Source: CAWVWF01 sp963933885 (GTDB taxonomy: Bacteria; Bacteroidota; Bacteroidia; Flavobacteriales_C; GCA-002722245). Taken from it: a DNA stretch of 7,355 nt. Shown here in pieces: positions 1 through 6,283 of the stretch. Each line of letters begins with the position of its first letter. Position 1 is the stretch's first letter. The notes beneath the pieces are model-generated. The model saw nothing but the letters and a program-made list of their open reading frames with translations, was not told the origin of the DNA and did no database searches. The translations under genes were made by a program, and so were the position numbers. The stretch is taken from the NCBI GenBank assembly GCA_963933885.1, contig CAWVWF010000175.1:1-7355 (forward strand). Reading direction: 5' to 3'.

Positions 1-101
1 CAATCGTTATTGCTTTTTTTGATTATGACACAGCCTGAAGGGGCATCCCTACATTATGAGCTGAGGTATTGGGCTGTTGTTTTATGGTAATCCCTTTTAT
101 G

Positions 102-136
102 AGACGTATAGGTTCCTGCCTTCGCAGGAATGACAA
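102..136 (+). repeat. REP-like palindromic repeat, copy 1
   Basis: This is a 35-bp unit whose core is a perfect 7-bp hairpin (TTCCTGC at 113-119, loop CTTC, GCAGGAA at 124-130) followed by TGACAA. It matches copy 2 (793-827) at 33 of 35 positions, in the same orientation. It lies 25 bp beyond the stop codon of the minus-strand mntP-like gene, so a transcript from that gene would form the hairpin, but no T-run follows and it is not a canonical terminator. The single differences from copy 2 are at 108 and 112; the latter costs the outermost A-T pair of the stem. Confidence 0.85.
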
Positions 137-161
137 ATATGTGATTAAAAAGTATGACAAT

Positions 162-713
162 TTAAGCTAGGAATCCGTGATCAAATAAATGGGATAATAA
201 AATTTGAGTACCAATCATTATCAATACAATTCCACTTATAACCTCAAGTCGATGAATATTTGTAATCCTACACATCGATATCAATTGTTTACCTCCATAA
301 ACGGATAGGAATGTAAAGAAAAACATCATTATTGCTAATGTTCCAATATCCCCTTTTAAACTAGCTGTTGTAAAACCAATTGCCAGTGCGTCAATACTAA
401 CCGCAATAGATTTTAAGGTGTATTTATAAAGACTTGTTTGGGTTTTCCCCGAAGCTTCTTCTTCCTTAGTAAATGCTATTTTCAACCCTAAAATTGACAG
501 GATTATAAAAGCAATCCAATGATCAATTTGTTCGGTATATTTCCAAATTTCTTTTCCAAGTATGCAACCGATTAAAAACAATATAGTCTGAGAAGTTGCT
601 GCAATTAAAGATAAGATGCTAATCTTTTTCACCTCCTTTTCTAGTGTTGTTCCTAAAACAAAACTGTCTATACAAGAGGTACCAGATAACATGATGTTTG
701 ATAATATTCCCAC
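162..713 (-). CDS. mntP: MntP-family manganese efflux pump
   Basis: This is a predicted inner-membrane Mn(II) exporter of the MntP (DUF204) family, which protects cells from manganese excess. The 183-aa protein is close to the usual length (about 188 aa in E. coli) and has six hydrophobic segments in two halves. The first half carries the acidic motif at S13-C-I-D16; the second carries S106-I-D108-A-L-A-I-G, and the last helix begins at LE157 with the typical G-x-x-L-I-x-I-G-x-x-I-L pattern. The start is GTG at 713. It puts the first Asp at residue 16, as I recall for E. coli MntP; the internal ATG at 692 would remove half of helix 1. The first motif is divergent (SCIDSFVLG where SMDAFAVS is usual), so substrate is inferred from the family. 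No yybP-ykoY-type manganese riboswitch was recognised in the roughly 80 bp upstream. The gene lies between copies of a REP-like repeat. Confidence 0.85.
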   Translation of the reverse strand: MGILSNIMLSGTSCIDSFVLGTTLEKEVKKISILSLIAATSQTILFLIGCILGKEIWKYTEQIDHWIAFIILSILGLKIAFTKEEEASGKTQTSLYKYTLKSIAVSIDALAIGFTTASLKGDIGTLAIMMFFFTFLSVYGGKQLISMCRITNIHRLEVISGIVLIMIGTQILLSHLFDHGFLA

Positions 714-769
714 AACACAAAAATAGGGGATGTTGGATGTATTGTAAATACCATATTTTAGGTATAATG

Positions 770-786
770 AGCATTAACTGAATGCT
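770..786 (-). promoter_or_regulatory. Inverted repeat upstream of mntP
   Basis: AGCATT at 770-775 and AATGCT at 781-786 form a perfect 6-bp inverted repeat with a 5-base spacer, about 57 bp upstream of the mntP-like start. A second, weaker one (ATACC at 748-752, GGTAT at 761-765) lies nearer the gene. Either could be an operator or a leader hairpin, or chance in AT-rich DNA. No clear TAnnTTTG promoter was found here. Confidence 0.2.
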
Positions 787-792
787 TATGCT

Positions 793-827
793 AGACGTCT
801 AGATTCCTGCCTTCGCAGGAATGACAA
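793..827 (+). repeat. REP-like palindromic repeat, copy 2
   Basis: This is the best-formed copy. Its core is a 20-bp palindrome with a perfect 8-bp stem (ATTCCTGC at 803-810, loop CTTC, GCAGGAAT at 815-822), followed by GACAA. Its left part overlaps a separate perfect 12-bp palindrome, CTAGACGTCTAG, at 791-802. Copy 1 (102-136) is a direct repeat of it and copy 3 (880-914) an inverted one, each with two mismatches over 35 bp. Confidence 0.9.
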
Positions 828-879
828 GGATCGGTTTAATCAACCAATTGACTACACTAAATACAAACACATAACGCAT

Positions 880-914
880 TTGTCATTCCTGCGAAGGCAG
901 GGATCTAGACGCCT
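880..914 (-). repeat. REP-like palindromic repeat, copy 3 (inverted)
   Basis: This is the reverse complement of copy 2 with 2 mismatches in 35 bp; one turns an A-T stem pair into a G-U pair at RNA level (887/902). Copies 2 and 3 face each other across 52 bp and form a paired, BIME-like arrangement that could fold into one long cruciform. It sits between the mntP-like gene and the terminator of the next gene and overlaps no coding sequence. Confidence 0.88.
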
Positions 915-943
915 TGTTGCCCACTGTTCCTACACTATAAAAC

Positions 944-977
944 AAAAAAAAGCGGTTGAGGTAAACCTCAACCGCTT
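944..977 (-). terminator. Rho-independent terminator of the 456-aa T9SS protein gene
   Basis: A perfect 12-bp stem (950-961 with 966-977, 4-base loop) sits 23 bp past the stop codon of the minus-strand gene at 1001-2371. Read on the minus strand, the stem is followed by an uninterrupted run of eight T (complement of A944-A951, overlapping the stem end), then G and more T. There is no T-run on the plus-strand side, so it acts in one direction. Confidence 0.93.
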
Positions 978-1000
978 CATATATTCAATATAATTATCTG

Positions 1001-2371
1001 TTATCTAACAATCATTTGTTTTGTTCCAATAACATTACTTGCTGCATCTAAAACTGACACCATATAAATTCCAGATTGGAATTCATTAAGTGAAATTTGA
1101 GTTTTCGTAGAAGTAATGCTTTGAGACAACACTAAAGATCCTAAAACATCATAAACCTTAAACTCGCTTCCTTTAGAACTTAAAGTAATTGTTTCGTTAG
1201 CTGGATTAGGATATAGACTAAACTTACTAGCAGTTATTTCAGTGCTTGAAGTAGGATTGTCAGTTAAATCCATATCATCAACTCTTAAAAGCGTTCCTGG
1301 GTTATTTCCTGCATACACTGTTACAGTAAAAGAATCGGGAGCCATTGAAAACGTTGTTGGAATAATAACCTCTGTATATCCATTAGTAGCAGCATCAATT
1401 GCATAACTACCTCCTGCTATATAAGATCCGCTCTTATAAAAAGAGATGGCTACATTCCCCTCATCAGATCCACTTGGTTCATAATCTACCCAAACTGATA
1501 AAGCTTGCGGTTGCATTACGTACGGTGTTCCTTTTTCCTCACCAGAAAAATAATCTGCATTAGAGAAGAAACCAGAATTGGTATCTAAATCACCGTCTCC
1601 GTCTGTTCTTTCAGTTACGTAAAGTTCAATTGCATGACTACCTTCATATGCGTCATTAGATTTTAGATAATTCATAGCATACCAATCATCAGGTGATTCA
1701 ATAATTGTGTCGTTCCAAGATTCGAAACCTCCGTTCGCCATTTGCTTAAAATCACCATTTGTCTTTTTCATCCCAACTCTATCAAGTTGAATCCAAGAAC
1801 CAGGTTGAGCATTACTATCATCTTCTAAAGCGTTTGTAGATACTGCTGCAAAGAATATTGTATCGGGCTGTAATAATGACCCAAGGTTTACAGCAGTGTA
1901 TTCCTTCCAAGTATTCTGAGTTCCTACAACTGGGTAAAACCCTCCACCAATACTATTACCAGCTTTTTTTAAAGTGAAAATCACCCAAGCTGTATCGTTT
2001 GGTTGCATATCACATTTATAATAAAACGAAAATGAATCAGCTTGAAAAGTATAAGGATTTCCTCCTCCGGGTCCATTATCACCCCATTCTCCAAGAATAG
2101 CATAACCATTTACTGTATCTCCACCAGCAGTTGTTAATGATGATAATTTCAAAGAAGAAACACCTTCATACGCATCCGTTGATTGCTCAACTGGATCGAT
2201 ATCTAATGAGACTCCTTGTTTTAAATAGTCTTCAACAGCTGAAGAAAGTGTATCTGGATAAGTAACAGTTTTTTGAGTCCAGTCCTCAAAACCTCTATTA
2301 AGTGCGTTAGTTTCTTGTGCAAATGCACCAACAGTTAATACGGTTAAAATTGAAAGTAAGGTTTTTTTCAT
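1001..2371 (-). CDS. T9SS-exported protein with two jelly-roll-like modules
   Basis: This is a 456-aa secreted or surface protein of unknown specific function. A signal peptide (1-18, cleavage likely AFA before Q19) is followed by two related modules. Module 1 spans about 25-201 and opens NRGFEDW; module 2 spans about 213-370 and opens NGGFESW. Both then have DAYEG with a following hydrophobic strand (66-76 and 240-250), a beta-strand pair ending in a glycine-rich turn (114-148 and 291-325), and a closing strand with an LDRVGM- or RVDDMDL-type end. This layout resembles carbohydrate-binding jelly-roll domains, including the PCMD type found in Bacteroidota; sugar binding is inferred only. Residues 384-456 form a T9SS type A sorting domain (FSLYPNPANETITL, then KVYDVLG and the final QMIVR). 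It has its own strong terminator and is divergent from the DOMON gene. Confidence 0.85.
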   Translation of the reverse strand: MKKTLLSILTVLTVGAFAQETNALNRGFEDWTQKTVTYPDTLSSAVEDYLKQGVSLDIDPVEQSTDAYEGVSSLKLSSLTTAGGDTVNGYAILGEWGDNGPGGGNPYTFQADSFSFYYKCDMQPNDTAWVIFTLKKAGNSIGGGFYPVVGTQNTWKEYTAVNLGSLLQPDTIFFAAVSTNALEDDSNAQPGSWIQLDRVGMKKTNGDFKQMANGGFESWNDTIIESPDDWYAMNYLKSNDAYEGSHAIELYVTERTDGDGDLDTNSGFFSNADYFSGEEKGTPYVMQPQALSVWVDYEPSGSDEGNVAISFYKSGSYIAGGSYAIDAATNGYTEVIIPTTFSMAPDSFTVTVYAGNNPGTLLRVDDMDLTDNPTSSTEITASKFSLYPNPANETITLSSKGSEFKVYDVLGSLVLSQSITSTKTQISLNEFQSGIYMVSVLDAASNVIGTKQMIVR

Positions 2372-2564
2372 ATGAGTTTGTTTTAAGATTAATCAATTAA
2401 CGATCTGTTCTCAAAAACGTTACCATTAAAACAAAGCATTATAGCGTCTATATGAGATATGATAATTTATACCAGATAATGGTACAATCAGGATAAAAAA
2501 AATAAAATAGAATTAAACATGATACTTGGAAATAATTTCTGTATTTTCATAGAAACTACCAACT
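2372..2564. promoter_or_regulatory. Divergent intergenic region, probable promoters of both flanking genes
   Basis: These 193 bp separate two divergent genes and should hold both promoters. No good match to TTTG/TAnnTTTG was found on either strand. The one clear structure is the inverted repeat TACCA-N5-TGGTA at 2470-2484, with GATAAT repeated inside and beside it (2461-2466, 2475-2480). It could be an operator, but short AT-rich repeats of this size also arise by chance. Confidence 0.35.
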
Positions 2565-3329
2565 ATGAAAACTACATTCATCCTAGCATCTTTGTTTACT
2601 GTATTAACTGCTCAAGCATCAGAATTTTTTGGTTCTGTTACTTTTAATAATATGACTTTAGATGTTACTTTAAACGACGTTACCAATAAAGTTACTTTTG
2701 AATTAGCTGGTCCAAAATCAGGATATATTTCAATGGGATTTGGTGCTCAACAAATGAATGGTTCGTATTGTATAATCGCAAATGAAGGAGGGGTTAACAG
2801 TTCTCAAGAAAGAATTTTAGGTTTTCATTCTTATGGTACAAAGTTGGCGACTGATTTAATTTCGGTAGATAGTTACTCTGCTACAAGTACAATTGCTTCT
2901 TATACAATCTCAAGAGACTTATCTGTAAGTTCTATTGAATCTCAAGCATATGATTTTGTAGCTCAAGAAGGAACTGTAGATATAATGTTGGCATACGGAA
3001 ATACAACTGGTCAACATCATGCAGATCGTTTCGCAGGAACCATCAATTTTCAAAGAATAATTGATGTTAGTACAAAAGAAAATATCGTAGCACAAACACT
3101 TAAGGTATACCCAAACCCTGCTGCTTCAGTTTTAAACATTCAATTAAACCAAGTTTCTACTTCAACAAATGTTTCTATTTATAGCTTACAAGGGAAACTA
3201 ATTAAAGCTATCGATTTTGCAAATAAGGAAGTATTAAGTGTTGATGTAAACGATTTAACTGTTGGAAGTTATTTGGTTAAAGTTAAAGGAAGTAGCTTTT
3301 TCAGTACTACGATTTTCGTAAAGAAATAA
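2565..3329 (+). CDS. DOMON-domain protein with T9SS sorting domain
   Basis: This is a 254-aa predicted surface protein. The signal peptide is residues 1-18 (cleavage probably AQA before S19). Residues about 21-163 match a DOMON domain: beta strands around VTFELAGP, then GYISMGFGAQQM64, and near the end DIMLAYG followed by H151-H152 and RFAGTINF. DOMON domains are immunoglobulin-like beta sandwiches that bind haem b or sugars. In the haem-binding ones (cellobiose dehydrogenase cytochrome, plant AIR12) the axial ligands are a Met after the GFG strand and a His near the end, and M64 with H151 or H152 fits that pattern by position. Residues 178-254 are a T9SS type A sorting domain (LKVYPNPAASVLNIQL). 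The gene lies 137 bp upstream of the multicopper oxidase on the same strand, suggesting a linked redox job. Family is fairly secure; haem binding is inferred. Confidence 0.82.
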   Translation: MKTTFILASLFTVLTAQASEFFGSVTFNNMTLDVTLNDVTNKVTFELAGPKSGYISMGFGAQQMNGSYCIIANEGGVNSSQERILGFHSYGTKLATDLISVDSYSATSTIASYTISRDLSVSSIESQAYDFVAQEGTVDIMLAYGNTTGQHHADRFAGTINFQRIIDVSTKENIVAQTLKVYPNPAASVLNIQLNQVSTSTNVSIYSLQGKLIKAIDFANKEVLSVDVNDLTVGSYLVKVKGSSFFSTTIFVKK

Positions 3330-3356
3330 GTTAACCATTTTCTTCTTTTAATTACA

Positions 3357-3394
3357 CGTGAAATTATTTCTTTGAATGCAATTTCACGCGTTTT
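3357..3394 (+). terminator. Possible weak terminator after the DOMON gene
   Basis: CGTGAAATT (3357-3365) and AATTTCACG (3380-3388) form a perfect 9-bp stem with a 14-base loop, 27 bp after the stop codon. Only four T (3391-3394) follow after CG, so termination would be weak and read-through into the oxidase gene is possible. Confidence 0.45.
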
Positions 3395-3412
3395 CATACC
3401 ATTTTTATAACG

Positions 3413-3440
3413 TTTCATATCGTAACAATTAATACATTTG
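3413..3440 (+). promoter_or_regulatory. Putative Bacteroidota-type promoter of the multicopper oxidase
   Basis: TACATTTG at 3433-3440 matches the Bacteroidota -7 consensus TAnnTTTG at every fixed position. TTTC at 3413-3416 is a three-of-four match to the -33 TTTG, 16 bases away, slightly short of usual spacing. Transcription would start near 3446, leaving a leader of about 20 bases. Confidence 0.45.
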
Positions 3441-3457
3441 GTTACCTACAAACCAAA
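3437..3457. promoter_or_regulatory. Operator-like inverted repeat at the oxidase promoter
   Basis: TTTGGTT-N7-AACCAAA is a perfect 7-bp inverted repeat. It overlaps the -7 box and the likely transcription start of the multicopper oxidase gene and ends 9 bases before the ATG. Its position suits a repressor site; as RNA the same arms could form a small leader hairpin. It does not resemble the CopY-type copper operator (TACAnnTGTA). Confidence 0.4.
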
Positions 3458-3466
3458 CCTAACTAT

Positions 3467-5158
3467 ATGAAAGCTATTTTATTACTGATTAGTTTATCTA
3501 TTTCATTATCCAGTTACAGTCAATTTTCAAACGCTATAAACATACCTGATACCTTATCTGGTACATCAATAAATCTTACAGTTAAAGATTCTACTAAAGA
3601 ATTTATTACTGGAAAAGTAACGAATACATTTTCCATTAATGAATCAGATTATATGGGACCAACCTTAATGCTAAATAAAGGTGATGAGGTTTCTTTTAAT
3701 ATAACAAACACCATTGTTGGTGAAACAATTACAATCCATTGGCATGGATTTCATATTCCAGCTAAATGGGATGGTGGCCCAATGAATACTATTGCACCTC
3801 AAGGAACTTGGGAGCCAACTTTTGAAATCATGGAACACGCTACTATGATGTGGTATCATTCTCATGCACATGGAAGAACTTTATTCCAAGTAAACAAAGG
3901 TATAGCTGGAATGATCATTATCCGAGATACAATCGAAGCAAAACTTGATCTTCCAAGAACATATGGAATTGATGATTTCCCTTTAATAATTCAAGACAAA
4001 GCTTTCCATAATGCAAGTGGACAAATTGAACCTGATTTACTTGGAAATGTAATGCTCGTAAATGGAACTATTGAACCATTTGTTGAATTGCCAGCACAAG
4101 TTGTTCGTTTAAGGTTAATTAATACTTCTGTTGAAAGAGTATTTAACATAGGTTTTAGCGACAATAGAAGTTTTTATCAAATAGGTACTGATGGTGGTTT
4201 ATTAGAAGCTCCTGTTTCTTTAAACAGAGTTTCACTTGCTCCAGGTGAAAGAGCACAAATTTTACTAGATCTAACACAAGAAACTGCAGGTAACACATTA
4301 AACATGGCAAGTTATTCAACTGAATTTAACGGACAGGTTGCAGGATCTTGTACAAATGGTCCTGGTTGTGGAACTGGTCCTTTGGATGCTACAGATTTTG
4401 ACTTTATGGAGATCAGAGTTGTTGCTCAAAATGGGAATCCAGTTACGACTATACCTCAAACATTAGTAGATATTGATTTTATTCCTTTAACAGGTGTAGA
4501 TACTACGAGAGTAAAACAAATTCTAGGGCCATCAGCTCCAGGACAGCCTTTTACTATTGATGGAGGTTCTTTCGACATGAACGTAATTAATGATATTATT
4601 CCATTAGGAAATAGAGAAATTTGGAGATTTGAAAACCTATCTAAAATTGCACATCCAATGCATATTCACGATGTACAATTTAATATTATAAGCAGGGATG
4701 GAGTTGCTCCTGCAGCGAATGAAAATGGATGGAAAGATGTTGTACTTGTATACCCAAATGAAACTGTTGAGTTTGTTGCTGAGTTTTTAGACTTTACTGA
4801 TTCTATGTATACTTACATGATGCATTGCCACTCTTTAGGTCATGAAGACAATGGAATGATGGAACAATTTATAGTTGTTGATACAGCTTCAGTAGCAACT
4901 GGAGTTGCTGAAACTGACTTTAAGAACTTTAATGTTTATCCAGTTCCTGTAGAAAACAATTTAATGATTGAGTCTGATGAAATAACGGGTGATATTGATC
5001 TTGTAATTTCGAATAGCTTAGGTCAGGTTTTAATGAACCTAAAGGATTACCAGATCAAACAAGCGATAGATGTTTCTAGTTTGACTCATGGTATTTATTT
5101 TCTGACTATTAAAGTCAGAAATCAATCTTTAAACACCGTGAAGTTTTTGAAAAAATAA
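3467..5158 (+). CDS. Multicopper oxidase with T9SS sorting domain
   Basis: This is a 563-aa three-cupredoxin-domain oxidase of the CueO/bilirubin oxidase/SufI group, expected to oxidise a substrate and reduce oxygen to water. The signal peptide ends at SYS before Q19. All four copper motifs are present: H91-W-H93-G, H131-S-H133, H396-P-M-H399-I-H401, and H453-C454-H455 with H459 and axial M464. C454, H396, H459 and M464 would form the type 1 site; the other His bind the trinuclear centre. The last motif (HCHSLGHEDNGMM) closely follows CueO. A Met axial ligand suggests moderate redox potential. No CueO-like Met-rich insert is seen, but a Gly-rich loop with C295 and C301 is. Residues about 486-563 are a T9SS sorting domain with YPVP in place of YPNP, so the enzyme is likely anchored at the cell surface. 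Substrate unknown: Cu(I), Mn(II) and phenols are all possible. Confidence 0.93.
   Translation: MKAILLLISLSISLSSYSQFSNAINIPDTLSGTSINLTVKDSTKEFITGKVTNTFSINESDYMGPTLMLNKGDEVSFNITNTIVGETITIHWHGFHIPAKWDGGPMNTIAPQGTWEPTFEIMEHATMMWYHSHAHGRTLFQVNKGIAGMIIIRDTIEAKLDLPRTYGIDDFPLIIQDKAFHNASGQIEPDLLGNVMLVNGTIEPFVELPAQVVRLRLINTSVERVFNIGFSDNRSFYQIGTDGGLLEAPVSLNRVSLAPGERAQILLDLTQETAGNTLNMASYSTEFNGQVAGSCTNGPGCGTGPLDATDFDFMEIRVVAQNGNPVTTIPQTLVDIDFIPLTGVDTTRVKQILGPSAPGQPFTIDGGSFDMNVINDIIPLGNREIWRFENLSKIAHPMHIHDVQFNIISRDGVAPAANENGWKDVVLVYPNETVEFVAEFLDFTDSMYTYMMHCHSLGHEDNGMMEQFIVVDTASVATGVAETDFKNFNVYPVPVENNLMIESDEITGDIDLVISNSLGQVLMNLKDYQIKQAIDVSSLTHGIYFLTIKVRNQSLNTVKFLKK
5099..5121. other. Hairpin inside the 3' end of the oxidase gene
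   Basis: A perfect 9-bp inverted repeat (5099-5107 with 5113-5121, core TCTGACT/AGTCAGA, 5-base loop) lies in the last codons of the oxidase gene. There is no T-run close behind on either strand. Because the next gene is convergent with a 1-base gap, this is the nearest structure that could stop or stabilise the converging transcripts. Confidence 0.4.
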
Positions 5159-5159
5159 G

Positions 5160-6257
5160 TTACTTGCTACCTTCTAACTTTCTTAATTCTCTTGTTCTCC
5201 ACCTGTTATAATTCATGTGGTAAATAAACCTTAATCCTATATTACTTCTAGATAAGTCTTTCGCTGTATATAAAGCTGAATTTAACTTTAGATCTAAACT
5301 AAAATTAGATCTTTCTAAACTTACTCCTCCTGTAATAGACATTCCTAAGGAATTAAATACTGCTGATGTATCTGTATCCGAAATAGCACTAAAAAAACAT
5401 ACTCCAGTACCTCCAACTACCTTAAGCGCCAGTTTTCTTTTCCTCCATATTGTTCTAGAGTATTCAATCTGTCCTAATATTTCAGTTACACTTTTTGTAC
5501 GTTGATAAAGTCCATTGTTATAAAATTCGAACTTCTCTTTTAACAACGGAAAAATCATTTCTACATCAACACAGACTCGGTTTTTATTCTTCGAAATTTC
5601 AAATAACTTCACACCAAATTTAGGCGCCCAAGTGTATAGTTTTGAGTTTAATGATAAGTCTATTCCTAAACCAGCAGACATAAACGCATAATCTGGTGCA
5701 TTATATAATGAATCTATTTTCTCGTTATATGCATTATTTAAATCCTTATGTTTTCCAGATTTAGCATAATTCACAAACTCATTCGTGTTTCCAGTATACA
5801 GTTTAAGCAGTTGAAAATCAATAGAGTTAGAATCTATATCTTTCATTGTTTCAATAGCCAAAGAATCTAATACCCTATCATATAAACCTCCAACTGGTAT
5901 AAATCCAAAATACTCAGAGTTAGCTCTACCTCTTACAGAGTAAGATTCACTTATCACCCTTTTACGGTGCAAACTCTTGTCATAAAGCATTAACAATTGA
6001 ACACCGTTATATTTTAGCTTGGTTGTTCCATCTTTTACGATCTGTAGAATAACCTTTCCTTTTTGAATTGGATAATTTAGATAGCACCAATCTTCCCAGT
6101 TTTGTACTTCTATTAAAGCTGTGTCTAGATGAGAAAGTCTAATTTGATCAACGACTTTTCTAGATGATCTAATAGACACATCTTCACATTTAAAACTCAA
6201 CTGTTGAGCAAACACAAAAGATGGAAAAATTAAAAGAAACCAGATAAATTTATTCAT
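5160..6257 (-). CDS. Predicted outer-membrane beta-barrel protein, unknown function
   Basis: I do not recognise this 365-aa protein. A signal peptide is clear (residues 1-18, FVFA before QQ). Residues 20-135 form a mixed domain with a strand-rich part (KVILQIVKDGTTKLKYNGVQ) and three Cys (24, 58 and, much later, 229). Residues 136-188 look helical, rich in D, N and K. From about 191 to 349 there are seven or eight alternating hydrophobic/polar strands, for example AGLGIDLSLN, FGVKLFEIS, KLALKVVGGTGV and FSLDLKLNSALY, typical of a small outer-membrane barrel. Unlike standard barrel proteins it does not end in an aromatic residue but in a basic tail (RWRTRELRKLEGSK). It lies 26 bp downstream of the lipoprotein gene on the same strand, so both are likely one operon. 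Its stop codon is 1 base from that of the oxidase gene, in convergent orientation. Confidence 0.7.
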   Translation of the reverse strand: MNKFIWFLLIFPSFVFAQQLSFKCEDVSIRSSRKVVDQIRLSHLDTALIEVQNWEDWCYLNYPIQKGKVILQIVKDGTTKLKYNGVQLLMLYDKSLHRKRVISESYSVRGRANSEYFGFIPVGGLYDRVLDSLAIETMKDIDSNSIDFQLLKLYTGNTNEFVNYAKSGKHKDLNNAYNEKIDSLYNAPDYAFMSAGLGIDLSLNSKLYTWAPKFGVKLFEISKNKNRVCVDVEMIFPLLKEKFEFYNNGLYQRTKSVTEILGQIEYSRTIWRKRKLALKVVGGTGVCFFSAISDTDTSAVFNSLGMSITGGVSLERSNFSLDLKLNSALYTAKDLSRSNIGLRFIYHMNYNRWRTRELRKLEGSK

Positions 6258-6283
6258 AGGATAAAGGTAATAAAGTCTTATTG

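Noticed and set aside
30..77. ACAGCC/GGCTGT pairing with smaller inner stem, suggestive of a structured RNA
   Set aside because: Only 6 pairs around a long loop with no match to any RNA family I recognise.
1..90. Open frame on the plus strand entering from the left edge, 29 codons to a TAA at 88-90
   Set aside because: It could be the C-terminus of an upstream gene, but the residues show no recognisable motif and another frame is also open for part of the stretch.
714..795. yybP-ykoY manganese riboswitch upstream of the mntP-like gene
   Set aside because: The space is short and the two small hairpins seen do not show the conserved layout I would expect.
3671..3871. Open reading frame of 66 codons on the minus strand inside the oxidase gene
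   Set aside because: It lies wholly opposite the HWHG/HSH copper-motif region of a well-supported gene and has no recognisable domain.
1001..5158. A new secretion or defence system
   Set aside because: Three T9SS cargo genes sit together but no secretion component, nuclease, toxin or immunity gene is present. They are cargo, not machinery.
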